Assembly (NCBI GenBank): GCA_033964015.1
Contig: CM066914.1
Location: 23,612,234 to 23,676,233 of the forward strand
Direction of reading: 5' to 3'
Length of the DNA stretch: 64,000 bases
Source: Scolanthus callimorphus
Lineage: Eukaryota > Cnidaria > Anthozoa > Actiniaria > Edwardsiidae
Part shown: in pieces, positions 55,816-64,000 of the stretch
Layout of the letters: every line of letters starts with the position of its first letter
Position numbering within the stretch: position 1 is the first letter of the stretch
Made by a program: the position numbers and the translations under genes
Notes under the pieces: generated by a model
What the model saw: only the letters and a program-made list of their open reading frames with translations
Database searches by the model: none
Told to the model about the DNA's origin: nothing

Positions 55816-55928
55816 TGTTATGGTCTTCCTGTGGTATAAGATGCGCGCGCATGTAAAATAAACACGTGTGTTCATTCCGCCATCTTGTCTAGTTGTTGTT
55901 TTGGTTTGTCAGTCACGAAGACATGACA
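55816..55928 (+). repeat. 3' LTR (113 bp, intact)
   Basis: TGTTATGGTCTTCC ... AATAAACACGTGTG ... CATGACA. It contains AATAAA, a plausible polyadenylation signal, and is near-identical to the two pieces of the 5' LTR. Confidence 0.9.
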
Positions 55929-55933
55929 CAAAC

Positions 55934-56860
55934 AAAAAATGATAACCAATGAAGTGAGAGTAGTTTTTGTTAATTTTTTTTAAAAATCACTTTTTATTAA
56001 TTACGACTATGTACATTAATCTTTACAAGTGATTCTGACAGTATAATAACTAAATATCACGAAATTACTAAATATAACCCCTTGTCTTACGTCTGTGACT
56101 TGATAAAAGTCATATTAAAACGAGTAGACGGATGCGCTGAAAGTGATATAGTTTCAAAAGAAATTGTCCATTTGTTTTTTGCAACCACCACATCACTTGA
56201 CTGCATGATTTAATTTTGATGGTACTTTTCATATTTATAATGTATTTCCCATATTGGTGTGATCTCCTGTATGTATATATTTACTTAACCCCTGTTTGGA
56301 AGTTGTGCATTCGAGTTTCTCCTTTTGCTGGCCTGTTGCACAACATATTTATACTTTAGAAAGGTTTCTGAGTTTTCTAAATTTGAGCAATTTCCTGACT
56401 GTCTCTGTTTAGGTGTACACCTGTTACTTGTGTTTACTCACTATCAGTTACCAGCGCAGTGCTGGCAATACCATCAAATTCCAAAAGGCCAGAAATTCTC
56501 CGGCGTCTTCGAATTGACCCAGGACACTAGGATTGAGGATAATCTACGCATGCATATTTACATATATCTCGCGTTCTTGTTGAATTCCTCAAGATCTCGT
56601 AAAGATGGCTCAATACTTACGCGTTGATTGGCTACAAACGAGTAAGGTTTCACGAGGAATTCAATGTTCGAAAGCTGAATTCGACAAAAACACAGCTTAC
56701 CCGCACGCCAGGAACGTTCAATGCTCGAATCATTTCACAAAAATGATATCAAATCTTTGCTATGGGATTCGCGACGAGTGCGATATCGTTTTTTCGCGTG
56801 AAATTTACCGTGGAATTCGCGAGTCGAGTGATGAATTTATCTATAGAATATTAATTTCCT
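55934..56860. other. Intergenic between Gypsy and the Ly6 gene
   Basis: No supported gene or element. Open frames at 56,325-56,877 lack domain signals. Confidence 0.4.
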
Positions 56861-56868
56861 TTTTACAG

Positions 56869-59800
56869 TCAAAATAGATAGCACACTAAAAGGCTGAGCG
56901 CTATCATAACCCATGGTAGACTTGTGGTAGAGGCGCTCCCTTCAAACGAGAGCTCGGTTGTGTCGTCGCGTCCGTATGCGAAAGGAAAGTCTTTGTGGTG
57001 ATGTGACTGAGAATTGCATCCGCTCCACTGACAGCAAGTGAAACACTTTTTCTTGGATACTAGAAATAGAGAACAATCATTAGTATATATCAAGGTTTAT
57101 AACAAAGACTACATTTCTATTGGCCACACTACTAATTGTCTATTAGTTACAGACCTTGCTTAGGAAATGGGCGATTGCTGCTGATTTTATTGTAAAGAAA
57201 ATATGGCGGGGTTATTTTCTTTTCTTTAATTGACCCATCTAGTTGGTTTATACTAAAACATTTCGACCTCTCGGCCTCATGTGCCATGATTTCTAATATA
57301 TATTCCTATTGAAGAATCAATTCTCGACTTAGAGGTTTAATCGTTAAATACAACAGGAGAGACTAGCATGAAATATTTTCTCTTCCCCTTTCCATTAATT
57401 TGTTAGCTCCAAAATATAGTAAGTTAAAATATTTCATAAGTCTTCAGCCTCTTCCTCGCTTTGCGTGTGTATGATAGTTTTGGGCCTCCTGTGGTAAGCT
57501 CACGAAAGAGCCGCGGGTCAAGGAGCGACCCTCGTTCTCAGTCTCCACTCTCCCAAAATAAAACACAGGAATCAAGTATCTCTGTAATTAATGAGATGCC
57601 TGTGGTGGAGGCTACATTGCCTACTTACGTTTACAGGGTTTTGCCTTGGCGAATTGACACTGTTTATGCGTGGCGCATCCCATTTCGTAGTGCACTATTT
57701 CATCTCTCTTGACACTTCGGGTGAAGCAGATATTAGCCAGCCCGTCATTACACTTCAGTAGAGTCTTCTTCTGGATACACTCATGATACGTGGAATTTCT
57801 CTTGCATTGATGACACGTTGGGTACATCTCAGACTTGGGGTGTTTAATGCTTCCTTGTTGGTAGTTTGACATCCCTTCCAAGTCCTCTGAGGACCAAGGC
57901 TTGTAAGCTGTGGCATTGGCTGCAAATCATGAAAGAATTTTTAAGCACATTGTAGTTCTGTTTTCAGTGTTTCTACCTCGACATGCATTGCAATTCTAAC
58001 TCTGAAAACAAGATTATTGACGTTGTTATGCGCTACGCATTGTGGAAAAAGGTGAAAAACACAAACAACGACGCGTATGGATCAGGATGGATACAGCGTC
58101 CCAGAAACAATATGAGAAACGAAAGAAAGGATTTAGCTAGTTTCGAGATTTTACTTCGGGTCTTTTTCAGGGCGGTTACAATAAAGCAGTTACAATCGCG
58201 TGCGCATTTTCGAAACCGAAGCTTTGGGTTTGTCCTGTGTCGCTTACGGCAGTTGCCTGGCTTTCCGTCGCGACGAAAAGCCATTTGACTGCACTAGGTG
58301 CACATGGTAAGGACCTGATTGGGCCAAATTGTTTGACTGGCGGATTAGAACTGCTGTCAAACCATGCTTTGCAAATTTCCAGCGCGAAAGAACGACTTTA
58401 GCTGTTGTAATGGAATCAACGTCATGGCTCTAACCCCCTTTAGTATAAACCAACTAATGGTCTATTACAAATTCTGCATTCTGATTGGCTGAGCTACTAA
58501 TGGTCTATTAGTGATAGACCGTGCCTGGCAAAACCACCACCTTTCTTTGCAAGAAAACTTGATTTTTTCAACATAAAATAATGGAATTCATTGCCAAAAC
58601 CCACCAACTAGTTGGTTTATACTAAAACAATTAGACCTCTCGTCCTCATGTGCTATGATATCAATAGACCATTCGGCCTTCGGCCTCATGGTCTATTCAT
58701 CATAGCACATTCGGCCTTGAAGTCTAATTGTTAAATAGAGCAGAACGCAATTCCTTGTTATGTCTTCTAGTTGCAAGGCACATTATTTCTCATCTCCCAT
58801 GCTGTTTTCATGCCAAACATTGAAAAACGAACCCACCTTTGCGCGCGCTAGAGCTAGAATTGTTTTTTGTGTGTGCGCTGGCCTTTTTGTGCGTTAGTTT
58901 GGATTTCTTTTCATTTTTTATCCCAAGTAAGTCCTGCGCGGCGCCGTGTGGAAAGACAAAGAATGAGACAGTATATGGGTGAGGCTCTTCCTCCTGTGCG
59001 TCGACTTCAGTCCGTTTTGACTGTTGTTCTGGGTGTTGTAGTCGCTGTTGTTGTACTGGTCTTTGTGGAATTTGAACTGACGCGTTCGTAGCTTGAAATG
59101 AAGAAAAGAGGAGCGTCAGAAAACACAACGCCAGAATTCCGCCGCCATTCGCACCCATTTTGGTTCTTTATTTAATTCCGTCGCTTCCTGCAGTCGGCAG
59201 CAGAATTTAACTTTCGTTTGTTGTCCATATATATCTCGATTTACACCGTATAGTTCATTGGTTTTAGTCTAGAGTTTGGAGATTATTCTGAACCAATAAC
59301 TCGATCATAACGTAGTCTCCAAGAGTTCGCGTAATCCGTGGATGTCTATCAAACACTTCTGTGCTTTTCAACCGTCTTTACTTTTTAACTATTGACATGC
59401 AGACAAGTCAATCTTAATTTTTCAAACACTTCAAAATGCCAACTTGATTTCTTTAAAATTCTGACAGTTTTCTCGCTGGCAAGTGCCTTAGGCTTTGTGA
59501 TCTCTCGAAACTAGCATTCTGTTTTGCTTTTTTTTAGATGCAGATATGACCTCATCTCGTTCCATCTCTTTCCACACGACTTCCTCCGATACGTGATATT
59601 TGCTATTTGGTTTTTGCTCTTTAATGGAAGGGGATTTCTTTAATTTTAAGTTTAAACATCCAGCACATTCAAAAGAGGTTCATAATGTGTGAATTGCGAT
59701 ATCAAGTTTGGGTTGTTTTCTCAACTTTGTATACATTTTTAACCCAGAGCACCTGTGCTATTTTTACCCATAAAATTCAACTCTCACATAAGATCATCTT

Positions 59801-59933
59801 AAGCAAGGCTTTTCACTTTAGTGTGGCTCTGCAAAAGCACTAACTAAATAGCATAATTAAATTCTAAATCATTTCTAAAGGACTTACCGACTGCCAAGCC
59901 AAATAGCGCAATCCCAAAGATGAAAAACTTCAT
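56869..59933 (-). CDS. Ly6/uPAR (three-finger) domain protein, secreted, probably GPI-anchored
   Basis: Three minus-strand exons: 59,888-59,933 (MKFFIFGIALFGLAV, signal peptide, donor CG|gtaagt, phase 1), 57,629-57,919 (acceptor atttgcag, donor AAAC|gtaagt, phase 1) and 56,869-57,059 (acceptor tttctag, stop TGA). The joined product is about 175 residues. After the signal peptide comes a short acidic linker and a single LU domain with the spacing CHQC ... C ... LKC ... NIC ... GC ... C ... C, then CFTCC and the closing GCNS (the Cys-Asn hallmark), giving twelve cysteines: ten typical and one extra pair. A final hydrophobic segment (LPWVMIALSLLVCYLF) after small residues reads as a GPI signal. 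Such proteins sit outside the cell and modulate receptors or junctions; the partner is unknown. Confidence 0.85.
57105..57320. mobile_element. GTTTATACTAAAACA MITE, partial copy in Ly6 intron 2
   Basis: CTACTAATTGTCTATTAGTTA, then CTAGTTGGTTTATACTAAAA and CGACCTCTCGGCCTCATGTG recur at 58,443-58,745. Confidence 0.65.
58443..58745. mobile_element. GTTTATACTAAAACA MITE, fuller copy in Ly6 intron 1
   Basis: GTATAAACCAACTAATGG at the left and CCAACTAGTTGGTTTATACT inside, with GGTCTATTAGTGATAGACC and CATTCGGCCTTCGGCCTCATG hairpins and the end GTCTAATTGTTAAATAG. It includes CATTCTGATTGGCTGAG near its left end. Confidence 0.7.
58808..59158 (-). CDS. Possible small secreted protein nested in the Ly6 intron
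   Basis: A 116-residue open frame starts MGANGGGILALCFLTLLF, then SSFQATNA, a very good signal peptide, followed by a Gln/Pro/Glu-rich stretch. No clear donor or domain is visible. Shifting one frame after the signal sequence gives a Thr-rich, mucin-like stretch (SSNSTKTSTTTATTTPRTT), so a frame error is possible. It may also be an alternative first exon of the Ly6 gene. Low certainty that it is translated. Confidence 0.35.
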   Translation of the reverse strand: MGANGGGILALCFLTLLFSSFQATNASVQIPQRPVQQQRLQHPEQQSKRTEVDAQEEEPHPYTVSFFVFPHGAAQDLLGIKNEKKSKLTHKKASAHTKNNSSSSARKGGFVFQCLA

Positions 59934-61080
59934 CTCCCTTACTAGAGCCACTACTCTATCCGGCCAAAGTTTGGACGATTGTGCTAGTTCAGCTAGTCAA
60001 GTATTACGACCACCTGTTAGCTGGTTCCTAAGGACAGATTTCATTTGTTATTAATAGCAAACAATCAGTCAGTCGGATATTATCACTGAGTTCAGCGTAA
60101 ACATCAACATTCTTATTCGTTTAAATCAACTATTTCATGGTGCGATTTCGAGCTCGGATTGTCCTTTCATGTCTTCTTCAAAAGGTATCCTCTTCTTAAT
60201 CCTTGGTGCGTCTCCAGGCTCGGAAATCCTCCAGATCTCCCTCGTTCTTCCATTGAAGTTTTCATTTTCTTACTCAAATTCCCATTCATTCTAACACGTG
60301 TTAAGACAACACTCGATTAATGTGACAAGGTCGGGAAGAGTAGTTTTTACCGAATTAATAGAAATATACTTTTTGATAATTTTTAGATTTTAGCGCTTTG
60401 AGGTCGTTTTCGCTTGTGTTTGTCATGGGATGCTTGCGATAATTAACATGGCAAGTTCACGATTAGGTATTTATTAAAACAGTTACTTTAAGTATTGGCA
60501 CAGAGCGTGAAATGTGATTTACCGGTTCGATTCTCTCGGAAGAGCATGTCTTAAGGACGATTAAGCATGGTAAATTATATAATGAAAGGGGATTGAAACC
60601 ACTCAGCAATAAAACAGCATCAAAACCGACTCTATGTAATGCGACAAGAAGTTGGACGTTTGAAAAAGGTTTTTATTTTTTGTTTTTGCTTTAATATATC
60701 TAACAAGCTTCCACAAGCTATCTCTTTCTACTTATAACTTCCGAAAGTTGCGCTTCCATACTCTATCTCTGCCGTGGCATCCGGAATTCACGAACAAACG
60801 CCCTCACACGCGCCCCTTATTAGGTTTTCAGATAGATAATCCCCCTTACTATTGCAAACATTACACAACCCCCTACCTACATCAGAAGTCATTTTGTGAC
60901 GCTAGCCAGATTGCCAACCGTCGGTAAGGTACACCAGATATTTTCTGCAATTTTTCCTTCACAAAAATCCAAGTTTTCCAATAATCTGCTGGAAAGGAAT
61001 ATTTTCCTTGTAAAAAATACTGTCTACCTAGCGAGAACTATGGAGAACTACTGCTTTGGAAACTGGAAATTGAATTGCAT
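59934..61080. other. Region upstream of the Ly6 gene
   Basis: It should contain the promoter of the minus-strand Ly6 gene; no TATA box or initiator can be singled out. No gene is seen on either strand. Confidence 0.4.
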
Positions 61081-61084
61081 GCTT

Positions 61085-61365
61085 TTGACATACACCTATT
61101 TCAGCCTCAACAACTGTCTGCTGTAGCCCGCGATGCGTCATATGGGAGCATATAGGTATACCAAAACAGAATCAAAGACAGTTGAGTTGAGAATAAATAG
61201 CCATACTTTTCATCCTGCCTATGCCCCATGATTCTACAATACATCGCTCGCAGAACGTTTCTATTGGGTTATCACGAGAAATACGCTCTTCATAGTCTCG
61301 CCCATGACGCAACGCGGGCTACAACAGGGACCTTTTCTGAAATAGGTGTACATACACCCTTTGTT
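61085..61365. mobile_element. ACACCTATTTCAG MITE, full copy
   Basis: ACATACACCTATTTCAG at the left and CTGAAATAGGTGTACATAC at the right are inverted; GTAGCCCGCGATGCGTCAT pairs with ATGACGCAACGCGGGCTAC inside. Related to 20,660-20,930. Confidence 0.8.
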
Positions 61366-62080
61366 TGAGTCACCACTAAACAACGACAGTGGCAGTAATG
61401 TCCAATGGTTGAGTTCCCTAAGCAAACTTTAATACTGAAATAGGTAATACTCTAGTAATATTAAATGCCTTTGGCTATAAATATAGCTAAAATATGAAAT
61501 GGCTATATCCTTAAATAAATCTTCAATATACTATCCAACTCCAAAAATAATTTTAACTAGTTTTTATTGTTGCCCCGAGAACAACATTAGTAACCCTTTC
61601 TTTACTGAAATAGTTTTCATGTCTCTGCTATTTTCATTTTTTAGAGATAAATCTTAAAAAGCTCTTGTAGGAATAACTCTTATGGCAAAAAAAATGTTCT
61701 CTCCTATGGCATTGAAATGTCCCGTTTATAGCTATTTCTGCCCAGTAATAATGCGCGTTATTTTCAGCTTCTTTTTTTATGATGCCCGCATGCAGAGATA
61801 ACAAGCTCGCTAAAATTTATCAGGCCATGTTGGAGTGTAAATCAGGCCAACGTAGATCGTTGTTTTCCGTGAAATTCCGAGTTAACGACATAAAAGAGTG
61901 TACTCCCGCCAATAACGAGCTTGATTATTACCGTAGCCGTTAACAAAATTATTCTTTGTTTTGGACCATTTAGGTCCATCTCGTCAATTTTAAAATTCTA
62001 TGTAAACTGTACAATAATCTTGGTAATTACATTTGTATAACATGTCAGTGAAATTTAAGTTTGCTCACTTCAAAAATATG
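61366..62080. other. Intergenic, nothing recognised
   Basis: AT-rich, no supported feature on either strand. Confidence 0.5.
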
Positions 62081-62081
62081 T

Positions 62082-62274
62082 CAATAGACCAAGTCGGCTA
62101 ACGGTGTTTTTCCACTTGTTGCCACCCAATTCAGATCATGTGATGATTCCTTTACTCGATCGAGTGCACGAGTGTATGTGCAGAACTAACCAAAAGTATC
62201 CACCCAAAGGAATCATCACACGATCTGAATTGGTGGCAACAAGATGTAAACACCGTTAGCCGATCTGGCTATTG
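62082..62274. mobile_element. TAGACC palindromic MITE, second full copy
   Basis: CAATAGACCAAGTCGGCTAA at the left and GCCGATCTGGCTATTG at the right, with the same internal arms (CACCCAATTCAGATCATGTG, AAAGTATCCACCCAAAGGAA) as the copy in the 5' LTR. Confidence 0.88.
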
Positions 62275-62334
62275 CTCCAAAGAAAAATTCAAATTTGTTT
62301 CTTTTCTTTTTCCCCACGAGACTTTCTCTACAAA

Positions 62335-62525
62335 CAAAAATGGCTGAAATCAGGGCCGAACTCAATACATGTATTCTCACTGAGAAATTGGCTCCTGCAG
62401 TTGCTTGTTTACGAGTGACCTATCGACGCTGCTCCATAACACCTTCGCCGAGTGTCGTCTTCATCTCGGCCGGTTTTACTGCAGAAGGGATTCTTCTAAA
62501 AGCATCCCGAGATCCAGCAGTTTAG
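62335..62525 (+). other. Short open frame with good start context, unassigned
   Basis: AAAAATGGCTGAAATC opens about 60 residues (MAEIRAELNTCILTEKLAPA...) to a stop at 62,523-62,525. No family is recognised and no splice partner is seen. It may be chance. Confidence 0.15.
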
Positions 62526-63135
62526 GCTAATCGCAAATTCATTTCTACAATGCGTTTACATAGAAGCATCCGATTTTAGTCTGTATTAGACAGGCGAGGC
62601 ACCAGCTATAATTATTTTTTGTAATAACTTTGTCGGGCATTGCGGCATATTTTTCGGGCTTGGATAAGCTTGCAGTGATTGATTTAGCAACTCAAGTTAT
62701 TATAATAGTAACATAGTTGATCTTCTTGGTGAGTATGTTTTGGCCCTTCTCGGGGCTCATTTGAATCCTCGAGCTAAAATATTTACGTCCACGAACATCA
62801 ACTCATAGTCTATTATTATATTAAACTCCACTAATAGTTCCTGAATGTTGGAAGCTTTCCTGAAACTGTTTTACCGCGAGCGACTGCACTAGCGGCGTCT
62901 TCGTCATCTACACATTACTGATATTTTGCGTAGGGCTCTTGATTCGTGGTTGCTAAAACGGAAAGGTAATAAGAGTTTTTTTGTCAATTAATAGGGCGCA
63001 ATCTATAACTGAGCATTTGTAATTCCCATTCTTTCTTATTCAATAAGCGATGCTTTGATTATGTGACCACCAACGAATGAAATCCCACTCACCTAGTGAA
63101 CGCATGCGCACAACCAGCAGTTGCATACGTCTGCG
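62526..63135. other. Intergenic, nothing recognised
   Basis: No supported feature. Confidence 0.5.
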
Positions 63136-63138
63136 CAT

Positions 63139-63622
63139 CATTCTCGTACCCAGAGCTCCCTTCTCGTCACCTCGCGTGGGAGGCTCTGGTGACAGCCATT
63201 GACGCATGCGCGAGATTCGATACAGAGCCGAGAAACACCTATCTGCGCATGCTCCAATGTTCAAAACCACCCAATCAGAGATGGCCCTCAAATGGATGTC
63301 ACCAGAGCCTCCCCTGCGAGCAGACGAGCCGGGGAGCTCTGGTACGAGAATGTGTGCGCATGCGCTCAGACTCACTAGAAAGAAAGATGTCAAACCATTC
63401 TCTCGTACCCAGAGCTCCCCAGCTCGTCTGCTCGCAGGAGAGGCTCTGGGGACATCCATTTGAGGGCCTTCGCTGATTGGCTGTTTTTGAACGCCGGGGC
63501 ATGCGCAGAAAGGTGTTTCTCTCAACGGCTCTGTATCAAATCTCGCGCATGCGTCAATTGTTGTTACCAGAGCCTCCCCTGCGAGGTGACGAGCCGGGGA
63601 GCTCTGGGTTCGAGAATGGATG
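63139..63622. mobile_element. Two CATTCTCG MITEs side by side
   Basis: The first runs from CATTCTCGTACCCAGAGCTC (63,140) to GAGCTCTGGTACGAGAATG (about 63,353). The second runs from TTCTCGTACCCAGAGCTCCC (about 63,400) to GGGAGCTCTGGGTTCGAGAA (about 63,617). Both carry the inner pair CCCAATCAGAGATGGCCCTC / GAGGGCCTTCGCTGATTGG-type arms. The long open frames over this stretch are only the repeat. Confidence 0.88.
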
Positions 63623-63635
63623 TCAAACCGGTTTA

Positions 63636-63768
63636 GAGTGGATTTCATATGACTCTAGTTAAACCAATCGCAAAGCGATGACACCAATTCTGAATAAAAC
63701 CTATAGAAGTGATTATACAAAGTGATTACCAACTACTCACACAACAGTCATACGAAAACCGCTCTATG
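63636..63768. mobile_element. Diverged AGAGCGG MITE copy
   Basis: TTTAGAGTGGATTTCATATG at the left and ACAGTCATACGAAAACCGCTCT at the right. Shorter than the copy at 24,625. The remainder to 64,000 has no supported feature. Confidence 0.65.
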
Positions 63769-64000
63769 GGTTCTCAGTTTAATTTGTTTGTGGACGGGGC
63801 GCTCAACCACAGTTGTTTGCAGTGGTTTCTCTCCCTCGCTCGCTGCCGGCGGGAAAAAGGAGGAAACCACACTACATTCCCAGAGGGTTTGGCGCCCATT
63901 GACCAAACAATTCCAAAAGCAACCTTCCTTGGATGTATTGCACACCCCTGTTTTAAATCAGCCATTTGTAATAGTTGAATAGAATGGAGAGGGTAAATAA

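Larger units (their letters stand above)
49234..55928 (+). mobile_element. Degenerate Gypsy-type LTR retrotransposon with nested insertions
   Basis: Bounded by two matching LTRs (5' 49,234-49,560, 3' 55,816-55,928) that start TGTTATGG and end CATGACA, with the five-base duplication CAAAC directly outside both (49,229-49,233 and 55,929-55,933). After the 5' LTR comes AAATTGGCGACGAGTGCAGG, the place of the primer site. Before the 3' LTR is the purine run AGTGAGGAGGAGA. Order inside: gag, two CCHC knuckles, aspartic protease, reverse transcriptase, start of RNase H. The frame then breaks off at 51,854 and only the extreme C-terminus of pol returns at about 55,410. Integrase is missing and the space holds other repeats. 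Not functional. Confidence 0.9.

Noticed and set aside
63040..63648. 202-residue minus-strand frame
   Set aside because: It spans two CATTCTCG MITEs; the frame is a property of the palindromes.

Overview
The window is nuclear DNA of an animal, most likely an anthozoan cnidarian (a stony coral or close relative). It is AT-rich, has many small exons with clean GT-AG borders, and is packed with short palindromic DNA elements, Penelope, Pao, Gypsy and LINE remnants. LamG, SEA and FN3 receptor architecture is common in cnidarians. No species-specific marker is visible, so the assignment is an inference.

Positions 1-30.7 kb, plus strand: one large multi-exon gene. Joining its exons gives a single-pass-plus-pore receptor of roughly 1,750 residues: a possible first exon, a LamG domain, a SEA domain with a Gly-Ser-Val self-cleavage motif, ten fibronectin type III (FN3) domains, a two-lobed ligand-binding-like region, and a membrane core (M1 - P-loop - M3 - S2 lobe - M4 - cytoplasmic tail). 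The pore loop carries a perfect potassium-channel filter, TVGYGD. The order is that of an ionotropic glutamate receptor, but the filter is that of a potassium channel, as in bacterial GluR0 and the rotifer AvGluR1. I regard this as the main discovery of the window: a potassium-filter, glutamate-receptor-like channel hung on an adhesion-type ectodomain with two kinds of predicted proteolytic site. Two exons (LamG, and FN3 number 6) carry frame breaks, which are either assembly errors or signs of decay. The channel exons are intact.

Positions 30.7-38.9 kb hold no convincing complete gene: palindromic elements, minisatellites, a 2.7 kb insertion that splits an older element, and an unrecognised two-exon coding fragment at 34.9-35.2 kb. 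At 38,965-39,936 (minus) lies an intact, intronless class A GPCR without the usual extracellular disulfide.

Positions 40-56 kb are a transposon graveyard. A minus-strand Pao fragment is split by a Penelope-type GIY-YIG endonuclease fragment (41.3-42.9 kb). Two elements have long inverted ends (43.0-44.5 and 45.4-46.96 kb). An orphan last exon of an SLC5 sodium-solute symporter lies at 47,952-48,166. A decayed Gypsy-type element (49,234-55,928) has very short LTRs and CAAAC target duplications; a small palindromic element sits inside its 5' LTR, and a minus-strand LINE lies within its interior.

Positions 56.9-59.9 kb, minus strand: a three-exon gene for a small secreted, probably GPI-anchored Ly6/uPAR (three-finger) protein, with another signal-peptide ORF inside its first intron. 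The rest, to 64 kb, is mostly small palindromic elements with no supported gene. Apart from the shared ectodomain logic of the first gene, the genes in the window do not form an obvious pathway.
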